A stretch of 6,157 nucleotides of DNA from CAYOHG01 sp964465125 (GCA_964465125.1 CAYXIO010000099.1:1-6157), one strand, 5' to 3'. Numbered from the stretch's first letter, positions 1 to 6,084 are shown. Made by a program: numbers and translations. Notes: generated by a model from the sequence alone, not told the origin.

Positions 1-73
1 TCGCCCGTGGGTACGAGCTGGTGCGGAGCAACCTCGGGCATACGCGTTCTCACGTTCGGTTGTGCGGCGGCGG

Positions 74-100
74 GTCGGCGCTCCGCGGAGCGCTGCCGAC
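74..100. repeat. Strong palindrome / inverted repeat
   Basis: Bases 78-93 (GCGCTCCGCGGAGCGC) form a perfect 16-base palindrome. The flanks GTCGG (74-78) and CCGAC (96-100) are also complementary and extend the stem if three bases on the right arm bulge out. No T-run follows on either strand, so it does not look like an ordinary intrinsic terminator. It could be a cruciform, a dimeric protein site or an interspersed palindromic element; one copy in the window cannot tell these apart. Confidence 0.6.
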
Positions 101-290
101 GGGCCCGCAACCGGGGCGCTATCGTAGCGGCGGTCGAAGAAAGCGGCGGCGCGCGTCGGCCCGGAGCCGCTCAATTGCGGTCTCGCGTTGCAGCGAGCGG
201 ATGTGTCGCATCAGCCTCTGGTAACGCGGACGCAGGAGCCAGATGACCCCGGCAATCGCGACGTTGAACCCGACTCACAGGCGCTGCGCC

Positions 291-332
291 CGGTGGAGCA
301 GATCGGGCCGGTTGAGCAGATCGGGCCGGTTG
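291..332. repeat. 18-base tandem repeat, about 2.3 copies
   Basis: The unit GAGCAGATCGGGCCGGTT occurs at 296-313 and again, identically, at 314-331. The 18-base periodicity extends left to 291 with one mismatch. It lies in non-coding leader sequence. The unit is a multiple of three, so the open frame through it would read a repeated VEQIGP peptide, but I do not think that frame is translated. Confidence 0.85.
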
Positions 333-504
333 CCGCCTTCCGGCGCGCGGCTTGCCTCGAATCGTTTGTAGCCCTTGAGCTTTCGACGCGCAGCGTTTTC
401 GGATGCTCGGTGCGGTTTGAGGGCGCGCTTGGCGCAAGAGCGCGGTATGCTACGGATGGCGAGCCTGCCAGCATCCCCGCCCGGAGGTGCCGCGCTTCCA
501 AGAG

Positions 505-521
505 GGGCGATAACTTCGCCC
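505..521 (+). promoter_or_regulatory. Stem-loop abutting the protease ribosome binding site
   Basis: GGGCGA (505-510) and TCGCCC (516-521) are perfect complements separated by the five-base loop TAACT. The stem ends one base before the Shine-Dalgarno-like GGGAG (522-526) of the secreted protease gene. In the 5' leader of that mRNA it could affect ribosome access. At this GC content a six-base stem can arise by chance. Confidence 0.3.
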
Positions 522-526
522 GGGAG
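522..526 (+). promoter_or_regulatory. Ribosome binding site deciding the protease start
   Basis: GGGAG lies nine bases before the ATG at 536. Right after that ATG the protein reads MRHFAHALWLLTVLGF, a signal peptide. Both facts favour 536 over the in-frame ATG at 188. Confidence 0.65.
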
Positions 527-535
527 CAGCTTTTC

Positions 536-2137
536 ATGAGACATTTCGCGCATGCACTGTGGCTTTTGACCGTCCTGGGCTTTCCCGGCCTCGCCCAGAC
601 AACCATCACGCTGCCTCTCGATCAGCAGATCAACCATGGCATGGGCGACGCGATCTACGTCCCCGGCGGCGGTTGTTGCCTTTCTTTCGAGACCGACGGC
701 GCCGACGGCTGGACCCGCAAAACCATGGACGTCTCGGGCTGGTACGGGCTCGAAGTCGATCTGACGCTCGCCGGCATCGGCACCCTCGACATCACCGCTC
801 CCGGCGGGACCTTCGAGCTCGATTGCCGCTACCAGCAGGTGAACGCGAACCCGTATGCCGACGCGCCGATTTTTCTGCAATTGATCGATCAGAACGGCAA
901 CGGGCGCGACTTCAGCATCGTGTACCAGACCGGTTCGAACTGGCAATGCGACCCGCTGCCGCGCTATCCGGACTGGGTGCGGCTGCACATCGACCTGAAT
1001 GACCTGAACGGCGACCTGAACTGCGACGGCATTGACGATGTGACGCAGAGCGCCGGTTTCGACCCGACGCATGTTGCGCGGCTGAACTTCTACGGCACCG
1101 ACTGGAACTACGTGCCCGGCTCGCAGGACTGGATCGACCTGAAGGATCTGTCAATCACGGCGGTTGCGGTCAACGAGCCGCCGCCGCCGCACGTCGTTAC
1201 GCCGGTGCTTTTTGTTCCTGATCCGCTGTCGTTCCCGGACGGATACCAGCCGACGCCGGCGGAGATCGAGGAAGACCTCGTGAATCTCTCCGAGGCGATG
1301 GACCGCATGCGCGCGTGGTATGCGCAGGCGCTGGGGCTCGAGACGAGCTTGAACATCGCGCCGGTCGTGTACCTTCCCGCGCAAGGAGGCCTGGCGGACT
1401 ACGACATCATCTGGACGGACCCGGCGCGCCGCTATCGCGACGGTATTTGGATCGGAAACACATGGGGCCTCGTGCTCACTGAAGTTTCCGCGGCGGGCTA
1501 CGGCCCGGGGACCGGCGCGGCCCCGCGCTCGACCATCATCTTCTGCAAGGGCGCCGGCGGGTTCGCGGGCGGCGCGCAGTGGTATCAGGCCTCGGGCGGC
1601 GGCATGTGCATGCTCGGCGACTGGTGCCTGGACTCCCTCGCCGAGCGCGTGCCGCCGCAGTGGTGGGACTGGTGGACCGGCAAGGACAAGCAGACCGGTG
1701 CGGCGATTCACGAGTTCGGCCACACGATCGGCCTGCCGCATCCGGACGCGCTCAATCCGGTCAGCGGTCAGCAGGATTACCCGTACACGATCATGGGTGC
1801 GTGGTGGGACTGGCCGACGTATCCGGCCAACCCCGCGGACCCGACGTGGCCGCTGCGCGGCTTCCACGCCTGGTCGGACAACGACAACATCCCGATCATC
1901 AGCGACTACCAGGATGTGTTCCTGCTCGGCTATCGACTCGGCTGGGTCTCTCACCATCAGGCGGACATCGACGCCGACGGCGACGTTGACCTGATTGACC
2001 TCTCGCTCGTGCTGAGCGTTTTCGGGCACTGTGCGCCCGAGCCGGAATACAACGCGGACATGGACCTGAACCGCGACGGCTGCGTCGACCTGGATGATCT
2101 GTCGATCCTGCTGGTGGCCTTCGGCTGGGTCGGCTAG
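536..2137 (+). CDS. Secreted metzincin-like zinc metalloprotease with dockerin-type C-terminus
   Basis: This is a predicted exported zinc endopeptidase of 533 residues. Residues 1-20 are a signal peptide: short basic start, hydrophobic core LWLLTVLGF, AQ-type cleavage region. Residues about 27-210 look like a beta-sandwich of carbohydrate-binding type, ending in the strand pattern WIDLKDLSI. A proline-rich linker (214-218) leads to the catalytic region (about 222-470). Its HEFGHTIGLPH at 392-402 fits HExxHxxGxxH: His392, His396 and His402 would bind zinc and Glu393 would be the general base. YTIMG with Met420 is a candidate Met-turn. Residues 477-488 and 510-521 are two 12-residue DxD/NxDG calcium loops, each followed by a hydrophobic helix, as in dockerins. 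A third such loop interrupts the sandwich at 160-171. Ten cysteines suggest disulfides. The start is fixed by the signal peptide and GGGAG at 522-526. The substrate and exact peptidase family are unknown; protease assignment is firm, specificity is not. Confidence 0.85.
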   Translation: MRHFAHALWLLTVLGFPGLAQTTITLPLDQQINHGMGDAIYVPGGGCCLSFETDGADGWTRKTMDVSGWYGLEVDLTLAGIGTLDITAPGGTFELDCRYQQVNANPYADAPIFLQLIDQNGNGRDFSIVYQTGSNWQCDPLPRYPDWVRLHIDLNDLNGDLNCDGIDDVTQSAGFDPTHVARLNFYGTDWNYVPGSQDWIDLKDLSITAVAVNEPPPPHVVTPVLFVPDPLSFPDGYQPTPAEIEEDLVNLSEAMDRMRAWYAQALGLETSLNIAPVVYLPAQGGLADYDIIWTDPARRYRDGIWIGNTWGLVLTEVSAAGYGPGTGAAPRSTIIFCKGAGGFAGGAQWYQASGGGMCMLGDWCLDSLAERVPPQWWDWWTGKDKQTGAAIHEFGHTIGLPHPDALNPVSGQQDYPYTIMGAWWDWPTYPANPADPTWPLRGFHAWSDNDNIPIISDYQDVFLLGYRLGWVSHHQADIDADGDVDLIDLSLVLSVFGHCAPEPEYNADMDLNRDGCVDLDDLSILLVAFGWVG

Positions 2138-2176
2138 GCGGCGGGACCGCGGGCAAGCAAGCGCGCGCGCGGCGCG
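2138..2176. other. Convergent intergenic gap, no clear terminator
   Basis: The protease gene and the minus-strand operon converge with only 39 bases between their stop codons. The gap is almost all G and C and includes an alternating GC run at 2161-2171. Short complementary segments exist (for example GCGG and CCGC around 2139-2151), but neither strand has a T-run, so I cannot call an intrinsic terminator. Termination may be factor-dependent, or the transcripts may overlap. Confidence 0.5.
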
Positions 2177-2911
2177 TCACAGGCCGTGCGGCTGGCGCCC
2201 CGTGCCGCGACGGGAAGCGCCGGCCGCCTTCGCGGCGCTTTCGCGGAGTTTCCTGAAGCTCGTTTGCTGAGATTTCTGCCAGATGCTGCGACTGGTCTGG
2301 CTCAGATCTGTCGCGCCGTCGGGCGTGACGATCGCGATCGCGGGCAAACCGATCACGTAGAGGTCGCGCGAACCGGCTGAGAAGCACGCCAGCACCTTCT
2401 CAAGACAGCCGTCGAGCGAGTCTCGCGGTGTGAAGCGATCGGCCGGACTTGCGAGATGCTCGCGCACCCAGTGAGCCGCCGAGCCGGTCACCAGAAACGT
2501 GCGGCTGGTCGTCCAGTTTCCAGACGCATCGCACGCGACGATGGTCGGCGGCCGGCGGCACGGCACCGCGACGAGCAGCGAATCAGACACCGGGCGCAGC
2601 GGATCGCGGCCGTACGCGGACAGCTCGCGGGCGCGCTCGTCCTTCCATTCCGCGGAGAGCGACTGCCAGAGCGAACCGAGGCGGCGACGCTCGAAACGCT
2701 CGGCGCCGCCGTCGGCTTCCAGGCTCCGGCAGAAGCGGTGGAAGACCCACAGCGCGCCGACGGACGCGAACAGGGCGCGCGCGTGTTCGGCGAAGTGAAA
2801 GCGCTCGAAATCGAGGCGGCGGCTCGGGCGCAGCCGGTCGTTGTCAAAGACGAACGGATCGGAGGCGAGCAGGACGCCCGCGCGGCAGCGCGCCGCGATC
2901 AGAAGTGACAT
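2177..2911 (-). CDS. Proteasome/HslV-like Ntn-hydrolase fold protein, probably atypical
   Basis: This last gene of the operon encodes 244 residues and I recognise it only by pattern. After removal of Met1 it begins SLLIAARCRAGVLLASD, which lines up without gaps with the start of HslV (TTIVSVRRNGHVVIAGD): Ser replaces the catalytic Thr1 and Asp17 is kept. Later segments also fit the fold: SLLVAV with TIVACDASGNW (111-133) resembles the paired strands before the substrate region, VTGSAAHWVREHL (141-153) the GSG-helix segment, and LYVIGLPAIAIVTPDG (184-199) the last strands. No lysine occurs before residue 90, so the usual catalytic Lys33 is missing. A basic tail (about 219-240) ends the protein. 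Start: the ATG at 2911 gives the family-like N-terminus. A weak AGGA (2924-2927) overlaps the stop codon of the preceding gene, 12 bases upstream, suggesting translational coupling. It could be an inactive scaffold, a divergent Anbu-type protein, or another fold. The coding call is firm, the family call moderate. Confidence 0.55.
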   Translation of the reverse strand: MSLLIAARCRAGVLLASDPFVFDNDRLRPSRRLDFERFHFAEHARALFASVGALWVFHRFCRSLEADGGAERFERRRLGSLWQSLSAEWKDERARELSAYGRDPLRPVSDSLLVAVPCRRPPTIVACDASGNWTTSRTFLVTGSAAHWVREHLASPADRFTPRDSLDGCLEKVLACFSAGSRDLYVIGLPAIAIVTPDGATDLSQTSRSIWQKSQQTSFRKLRESAAKAAGASRRGTGRQPHGL

Positions 2912-2925
2912 GAGCTCGTATCGTC

Positions 2926-3123
2926 CTAGGTGGGGGTCAGATCCTCGCCGCGAAACAGCGGGGGGCGCCCGGCGAGCGCGGCGGGCGATTCCTCGTGCCA
3001 GTCGTGCACGATCGTGACCCATTCATACTGCTGGGTCTTGGGGTTGTAGCGCTGCACGCTCTCGCGATTGTGGGGTCGCAGCATGTCGGGCAGATGCTCG
3101 ACCTGTTCGTGTTCCTGTGGCAT
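2926..3123 (-). CDS. Small conserved-looking hypothetical protein (65 aa)
   Basis: I do not recognise this protein. It has 65 residues, is acidic at its start (MPQEHEQVEHLPDML), has a central RYNPKTQQYEWVTIVHDWH segment that would suit a beta hairpin, and ends in a Pro/Gly-rich tail. Five histidines (5, 10, 18, 40, 43) and no cysteines are present. There is no signal peptide or membrane segment, so it is probably cytoplasmic. It is very likely real: an AGGAG (3129-3133) sits five bases before its ATG, the preceding methyltransferase gene stops two bases upstream, and the proteasome-like gene starts 14 bases after its stop. The position suggests an accessory factor for one of its neighbours, but nothing in the sequence says which. 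Confidence 0.65.
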   Translation of the reverse strand: MPQEHEQVEHLPDMLRPHNRESVQRYNPKTQQYEWVTIVHDWHEESPAALAGRPPLFRGEDLTPT

Positions 3124-3125
3124 GG

Positions 3126-4211
3126 CTACTCCTGCCGGGTGGGCTCCGAAGCGGACGTGTGGCGGCCGAAGCCGTGGCCGGATGTGCCGCCGCGCTGGTG
3201 GTAGTGGTGCAGGACCGCGTCGCAATCGGCGTAGCCCCCGGCTCGGGCGAAGGCCTCGAACATGATCAGCCGGCGGTCGTTCGTGACGCCGATGGCGGCG
3301 GCATCGTTGTAGTCGCTGGCGATGAACCCGCCCGCGGGCGTGCCCCATTTCTCGACCAGCTCGGCGGCCTGGCCCCGTATCTCATCGTGCGAGCCGCGCG
3401 GCAGCGTCGACTGCGTGTCCACAATCGACTCGAAGCAGATGCGGCCGCGGAAGCGGCGGCTCATCTCGTCGATGCCGACCGTGTTGGGCTGCTGCGAATT
3501 GATCACCTCGAGGCCGCAATCGATCAGCTCTTCGAGCAGGTCGTTGATCTTGCCGCACGAGTGCATCCAGGGGTGCAGGCCGAGGGACTTGATCTCGTCG
3601 AACCAGCGCTGATAGCGCGGCTTGAAGAACTCGCGGAAGTGCTTGAGCGAGATGAAGGCGCGGTCCTGCACGCCCCAGTCGTCGGCCATGGCGGCGGCAT
3701 CGATCCGCGCGCCGCGCTCGGCGGCGATCTTCACCACCGACCGCAGGACGCGCAGATGATGCTCCAGAACGCGGTCGATGATCTCGTGCGTCTGGCGCGG
3801 GCGGCGGTGCAGGTCCATCAGCGTCTCGGACATGCCGCGCAGCATGTAGAGCCGCTCCCAGATGCCGTGGCCGAAGCAGAACATCACGAAGCGGTCCTCG
3901 GCGCCGGCGAGCTGCTCGGCGAAGCCTGCAAAGCGGCGCGGATCCTCCGGGTCAGGCCAGCGGTATTCAGTCAGCGCGTCGAGATTCTGGAGCGGGTGAC
4001 CGACCACCTGGCCGGTGTTGTTCACCGCCGAACGCCGCCACAGGCAGCCCCACTCGTCGTTTCGTTCGGGCCCGAATTCCCAGGTCCAGCCGGTGGGGTC
4101 GACCGTCCACACGTCGAAGCAGTCGTTCACGCCGACGACGTCGAACTTGATGCCGATGCGCGGCGGGTTCTTGAACGTGATGGCGCGTTCAATGATCTCG
4201 CGACGGGTCAT
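3126..4211 (-). CDS. URO-D/MtaA-family methyltransferase-like protein, HSCG type
   Basis: This 361-residue protein belongs to the uroporphyrinogen decarboxylase superfamily branch that includes the corrinoid methyltransferases MtaA and MtbA. It starts MTRREIIERAITFKNPPRIG, the usual opening of that branch. ADDWGVQDRAFIS (176-188) and HFREFFKPRYQRWF (191-204) are the typical central block, and MHSCGKINDLLEELI (216-230) contains the H-x-C pair (His217, Cys219) that binds zinc in MtaA-type enzymes. Real HemE is unlikely: its RQAGR motif is absent. No obvious third Cys ligand appears in the usual C-terminal place, where GGFIASDYND (294-303) stands. The C-terminus is rich in His and Gly (334-351). 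The likely role is methyl transfer to or from the neighbouring corrinoid protein. The start at 4211 has GGGAGAG eight bases from its core to the ATG. An ATG at 4226 would add five residues but has no binding site of its own. Confidence 0.8.
   Translation of the reverse strand: MTRREIIERAITFKNPPRIGIKFDVVGVNDCFDVWTVDPTGWTWEFGPERNDEWGCLWRRSAVNNTGQVVGHPLQNLDALTEYRWPDPEDPRRFAGFAEQLAGAEDRFVMFCFGHGIWERLYMLRGMSETLMDLHRRPRQTHEIIDRVLEHHLRVLRSVVKIAAERGARIDAAAMADDWGVQDRAFISLKHFREFFKPRYQRWFDEIKSLGLHPWMHSCGKINDLLEELIDCGLEVINSQQPNTVGIDEMSRRFRGRICFESIVDTQSTLPRGSHDEIRGQAAELVEKWGTPAGGFIASDYNDAAAIGVTNDRRLIMFEAFARAGGYADCDAVLHHYHQRGGTSGHGFGRHTSASEPTRQE
3129..3133 (-). promoter_or_regulatory. Ribosome binding site of the 65-residue gene
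   Basis: AGGAG on the minus strand, five bases before the ATG at 3123, lies inside the last codons of the upstream URO-D gene. It is the main support for translation of the small gene and implies translational coupling. Confidence 0.7.
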
Positions 4212-4217
4212 GCAAGG

Positions 4218-4224
4218 CTCTCCC
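4218..4224 (-). promoter_or_regulatory. Ribosome binding site deciding the HSCG URO-D start
   Basis: GGGAGAG on the minus strand lies upstream of the ATG at 4211 with eight bases after the GGAG core. It overlaps the alternative ATG at 4226, which makes 4211 the better start. Confidence 0.7.
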
Positions 4225-4231
4225 ATCCCGG

Positions 4232-5419
4232 TCAGTCGTAGCGGCCCAGCCGCCGCACCTGGTCGAGAACAAAGCGATACGTATCGAGCGAGACGCCCGG
4301 CGGAATCGAGTGATCCGAGTGGTAGAAGCAGCCGTTGAACGGCATCGCGGCTCCCAGCTTCGAAGTCAGCTCACCCAGGATCGCCTCGCGGTCGTTGGTG
4401 GCCAGCACGGTGACGTCGATATTGCCGCAGAAGCCCAGCCGGTCGCCGTAGCGCGGGGCCAGCTCGCGCAGGTCCATTCCGGCCCGTGATTCCAGCGGGT
4501 TGATGCAGTCCACGCCGGCGGCGATCAGGTCGTCGAGGATCAGCCGGATGTCCCCGTCGGAATGGAAGATCACCGGCATGCCGCGCTGGTGGAACGCGTT
4601 GAACAGGCGCATGTGATACGGGTAGACGAACTCGCGGTAGTGCCGCGGGCTCATGAACGGCCCGTTCTTGTAGGCGACGTCGCCGTAGACGAACGCGCCG
4701 TCGCAGGCCAGCCCGTTTTCGTGCGCCAATTCGAACATGCCGATCAGGAAGCGCGTGTACGTGTCGAAGACGTCGTGCAGCCAGTCGGGCTGCTTGATCA
4801 TCGCCCGAAGCATACGCTCGTGTCCGAGCGAGTCCTTGACGCATTCGATGATCTCAACCGTCGTAAAGCAGACGAAGCGGTCGTCGCGGCGGGCGCGGCG
4901 GTACTTGGGCAGAAACTCGGCCCAGCGCATGCGCTCGCGCGACGGCGTCAGCAGGCCGCGAACGGCGCGCCACTTGTCGGGCGAGTCGATGCCGAAGCCG
5001 AGGTGCTCCGGCGTTCCCATGCGGTGCTTCCACCAGCGCATCGTGGCTTCGTTGCCGTCGCGCTGGACGACCCATTCGTCGCTCTCCTCGATGATCTGCG
5101 GATCGACCATGCGCAGCCGCTGGTCGGGCCAGCCGACCTGAAGCAGGTCCATGTCGAAGTATTCCCAGAGCGTCAGCCCCTCGCCGCGCCGGGCCACGCG
5201 CGCCGCGTCGACGCCCGGGCTGACGAATTCGGCTGCAATCCGCGGATCGTTGATCTCGCGCAGGTACGCCGCCTCCGTTTCCTTCCACCACCAGTCGAAG
5301 ATCGGCACGCGGTCGTGCGGCCGGCGTGCCAGCGTGCGAGCGACGCGCTCGCGCGAGGTCATGCCGTGCGGGCTCCTCGGGGCGGCGGCGCTGCGTGCGG
5401 TCGACTCCGGGGTGGGCAT
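4232..5419 (-). CDS. URO-D-family methyltransferase-like protein, HSDG type
   Basis: This 395-residue protein is a second member of the URO-D superfamily, clearly different from its neighbour. After a 19-residue Ala/Ser/Pro-rich extension, MTSRERVARTLARRPHDRVPIF opens the domain. GDVAYKNGPFMSPRHYREF (246-264) is the conserved central block. FHSDGDIRLILDDLI (285-299) takes the place of the HxC zinc motif, with Asp288 where Cys is expected. FCGNIDV (330-336) and YHSDHSIPPGVSLDTY (366-381) complete the barrel and add possible ligands (Cys331, His367, Asp369, His370). HemE's RQAGR motif is absent. It could be the substrate-side methyltransferase for the corrinoid protein encoded 14 bases upstream; the substrate is unknown. 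Two starts are possible: 5419 (AGGA at 5428-5431, eight bases away) and 5362 (GAGGAG at 5373-5378, ten bases away, beginning at the family's usual position). I give the longer form without strong preference. Family call is firm, role inferred. Confidence 0.82.
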   Translation of the reverse strand: MPTPESTARSAAAPRSPHGMTSRERVARTLARRPHDRVPIFDWWWKETEAAYLREINDPRIAAEFVSPGVDAARVARRGEGLTLWEYFDMDLLQVGWPDQRLRMVDPQIIEESDEWVVQRDGNEATMRWWKHRMGTPEHLGFGIDSPDKWRAVRGLLTPSRERMRWAEFLPKYRRARRDDRFVCFTTVEIIECVKDSLGHERMLRAMIKQPDWLHDVFDTYTRFLIGMFELAHENGLACDGAFVYGDVAYKNGPFMSPRHYREFVYPYHMRLFNAFHQRGMPVIFHSDGDIRLILDDLIAAGVDCINPLESRAGMDLRELAPRYGDRLGFCGNIDVTVLATNDREAILGELTSKLGAAMPFNGCFYHSDHSIPPGVSLDTYRFVLDQVRRLGRYD

Positions 5420-5433
5420 TGCGGCGATCCTGT

Positions 5434-6084
5434 TCAGCCTGACTTTGCACAGAGCATCCGGGCGACTTCCGCGCCCGAGGCCGCGTCGCGGCCGTAGCCC
5501 GCCGCCCCGATCCGATCGGCGTACTGCTGCGTCACCGGGGCGCCGCCAATGATCACCGGCGGCGGCTGCGCAAGCTCGCTGTGAATGGCCTTGATGGTGA
5601 CTTCCATCTCCGGCATGGTCGTCGTCAGGAGCGCGCTGAGGGCCACCAGATCCACCCGACGCTGGCGGCAGGCCTCGACGAATCGTTCCGGCGGGACGTC
5701 CACGCCCAGGTCGACGACTTCGAACCCCGCCCCTTCGAGCATGATGGCGAGCAGGTTCTTGCCGATGTCGTGCAGGTCGCCGCGCACCGTGCCAACCACC
5801 GCGGTGGCGCGGGCGGTGACGTTCTGGGCCTTCAGCTCCGGGGTGAGTACGGCCATCGCCGCCTTCATGGCCTCGGCGGCGACGAGCACCTCCGGGAGGT
5901 AGTATTCGCCATCGCGGAATCTACGGCCCACCTCACCCATGCCCGTCAACAGGCCGTCGTTCAACACCTGCTGCGCCGACAGGCCGCTTGCCAGGGCGCT
6001 TTCGACGAGCCTGGGCGCGTCGACCTCGTTTCCATCGATGATCGCGGTCCGTATCGATTCCAAGACCTCGGGCGTGTCTGGCAT
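5434..6084 (-). CDS. Corrinoid (B12-binding) methyltransferase protein, MtaC/MtbC type
   Basis: This 216-residue cytoplasmic protein carries the methyl group on a cobalamin cofactor between methyltransferases. Residues about 1-88 form the helical cap domain, with GLLTGMGEVGRRFRDGEYY (44-62) and the following LPEVLVAAEAM helix typical of the family. Residues about 91-212 form the Rossmann-like B12 domain: GTVRGDLHDIGKN (98-110) contains DxHxxG, with His105 the expected lower cobalt ligand; SALLTTTM (150-157) and IIGGAPV (178-184) are the other cofactor-contact segments. Length and domain order are normal for MtaC, MtbC and MttC-like proteins. It is the first gene of the operon, and its stop lies 14 bases before a URO-D gene, the usual pairing of carrier and methyltransferase. 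AGGA (6092-6095) lies seven bases before the ATG. The substrate class cannot be read from this protein. Confidence 0.92.
   Translation of the reverse strand: MPDTPEVLESIRTAIIDGNEVDAPRLVESALASGLSAQQVLNDGLLTGMGEVGRRFRDGEYYLPEVLVAAEAMKAAMAVLTPELKAQNVTARATAVVGTVRGDLHDIGKNLLAIMLEGAGFEVVDLGVDVPPERFVEACRQRRVDLVALSALLTTTMPEMEVTIKAIHSELAQPPPVIIGGAPVTQQYADRIGAAGYGRDAASGAEVARMLCAKSG

Larger units (their letters stand above)
1..535. other. Leader region with no recognised gene
   Basis: I see no convincing gene in these bases. Several frames stay open, as expected at this GC content, but their conceptual products are Arg/Ala/Ser-rich and resemble no family I know. The reading frame of the downstream protease is open back to base 188, but a signal peptide and a good ribosome binding site place the real start at 536. 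The stretch holds a strong palindrome (74-100), an 18-base tandem repeat (291-332) and a stem-loop beside the ribosome binding site (505-521). A TATGCT at 446-451 could be a -10 element, but no matching -35 lies 16-18 bases upstream, so I do not call a promoter. Confidence 0.6.

Noticed and set aside
21..70. Possible group II intron domain V remnant
   Set aside because: CACGTTCGGTTGTG resembles the 3' arm of domain V, and GCAACC can pair with GGTTGT. The left arm does not pair through, the spacing is about 40 rather than 34 bases, and no reverse transcriptase fragment is visible. A covariance-model search would settle it.
188..535. N-terminal extension of the protease reading frame by 116 residues
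   Set aside because: The extension is low-complexity and contains the VEQIGP repeat. The ATG at 536 is followed at once by a signal peptide and preceded by GGGAG, so the upstream open frame is probably chance in GC-rich DNA.
275..2029. Long minus-strand open frames at 275-1072 and 1151-2029
   Set aside because: They lie opposite the metzincin/dockerin gene and give Arg/Val-rich sequence without motifs. The plus-strand protein explains the region.
2138..2176. Bidirectional terminator between the convergent genes
   Set aside because: Only short GC complements are present, with no T-run on either strand.
3126..5419. Genuine uroporphyrinogen decarboxylase (hemE) of haem synthesis
   Set aside because: Neither URO-D protein has the RQAGR motif, and the corrinoid protein next door points to the methyltransferase branch.
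3117..5497. Long plus-strand open frames at 3117-4241 and 4562-5497
   Set aside because: They are antisense to the two URO-D genes, which have clear family motifs. Their products are Ala/Val/Arg/Asp-rich with no recognisable domain, as expected for shadows of GC-rich genes.
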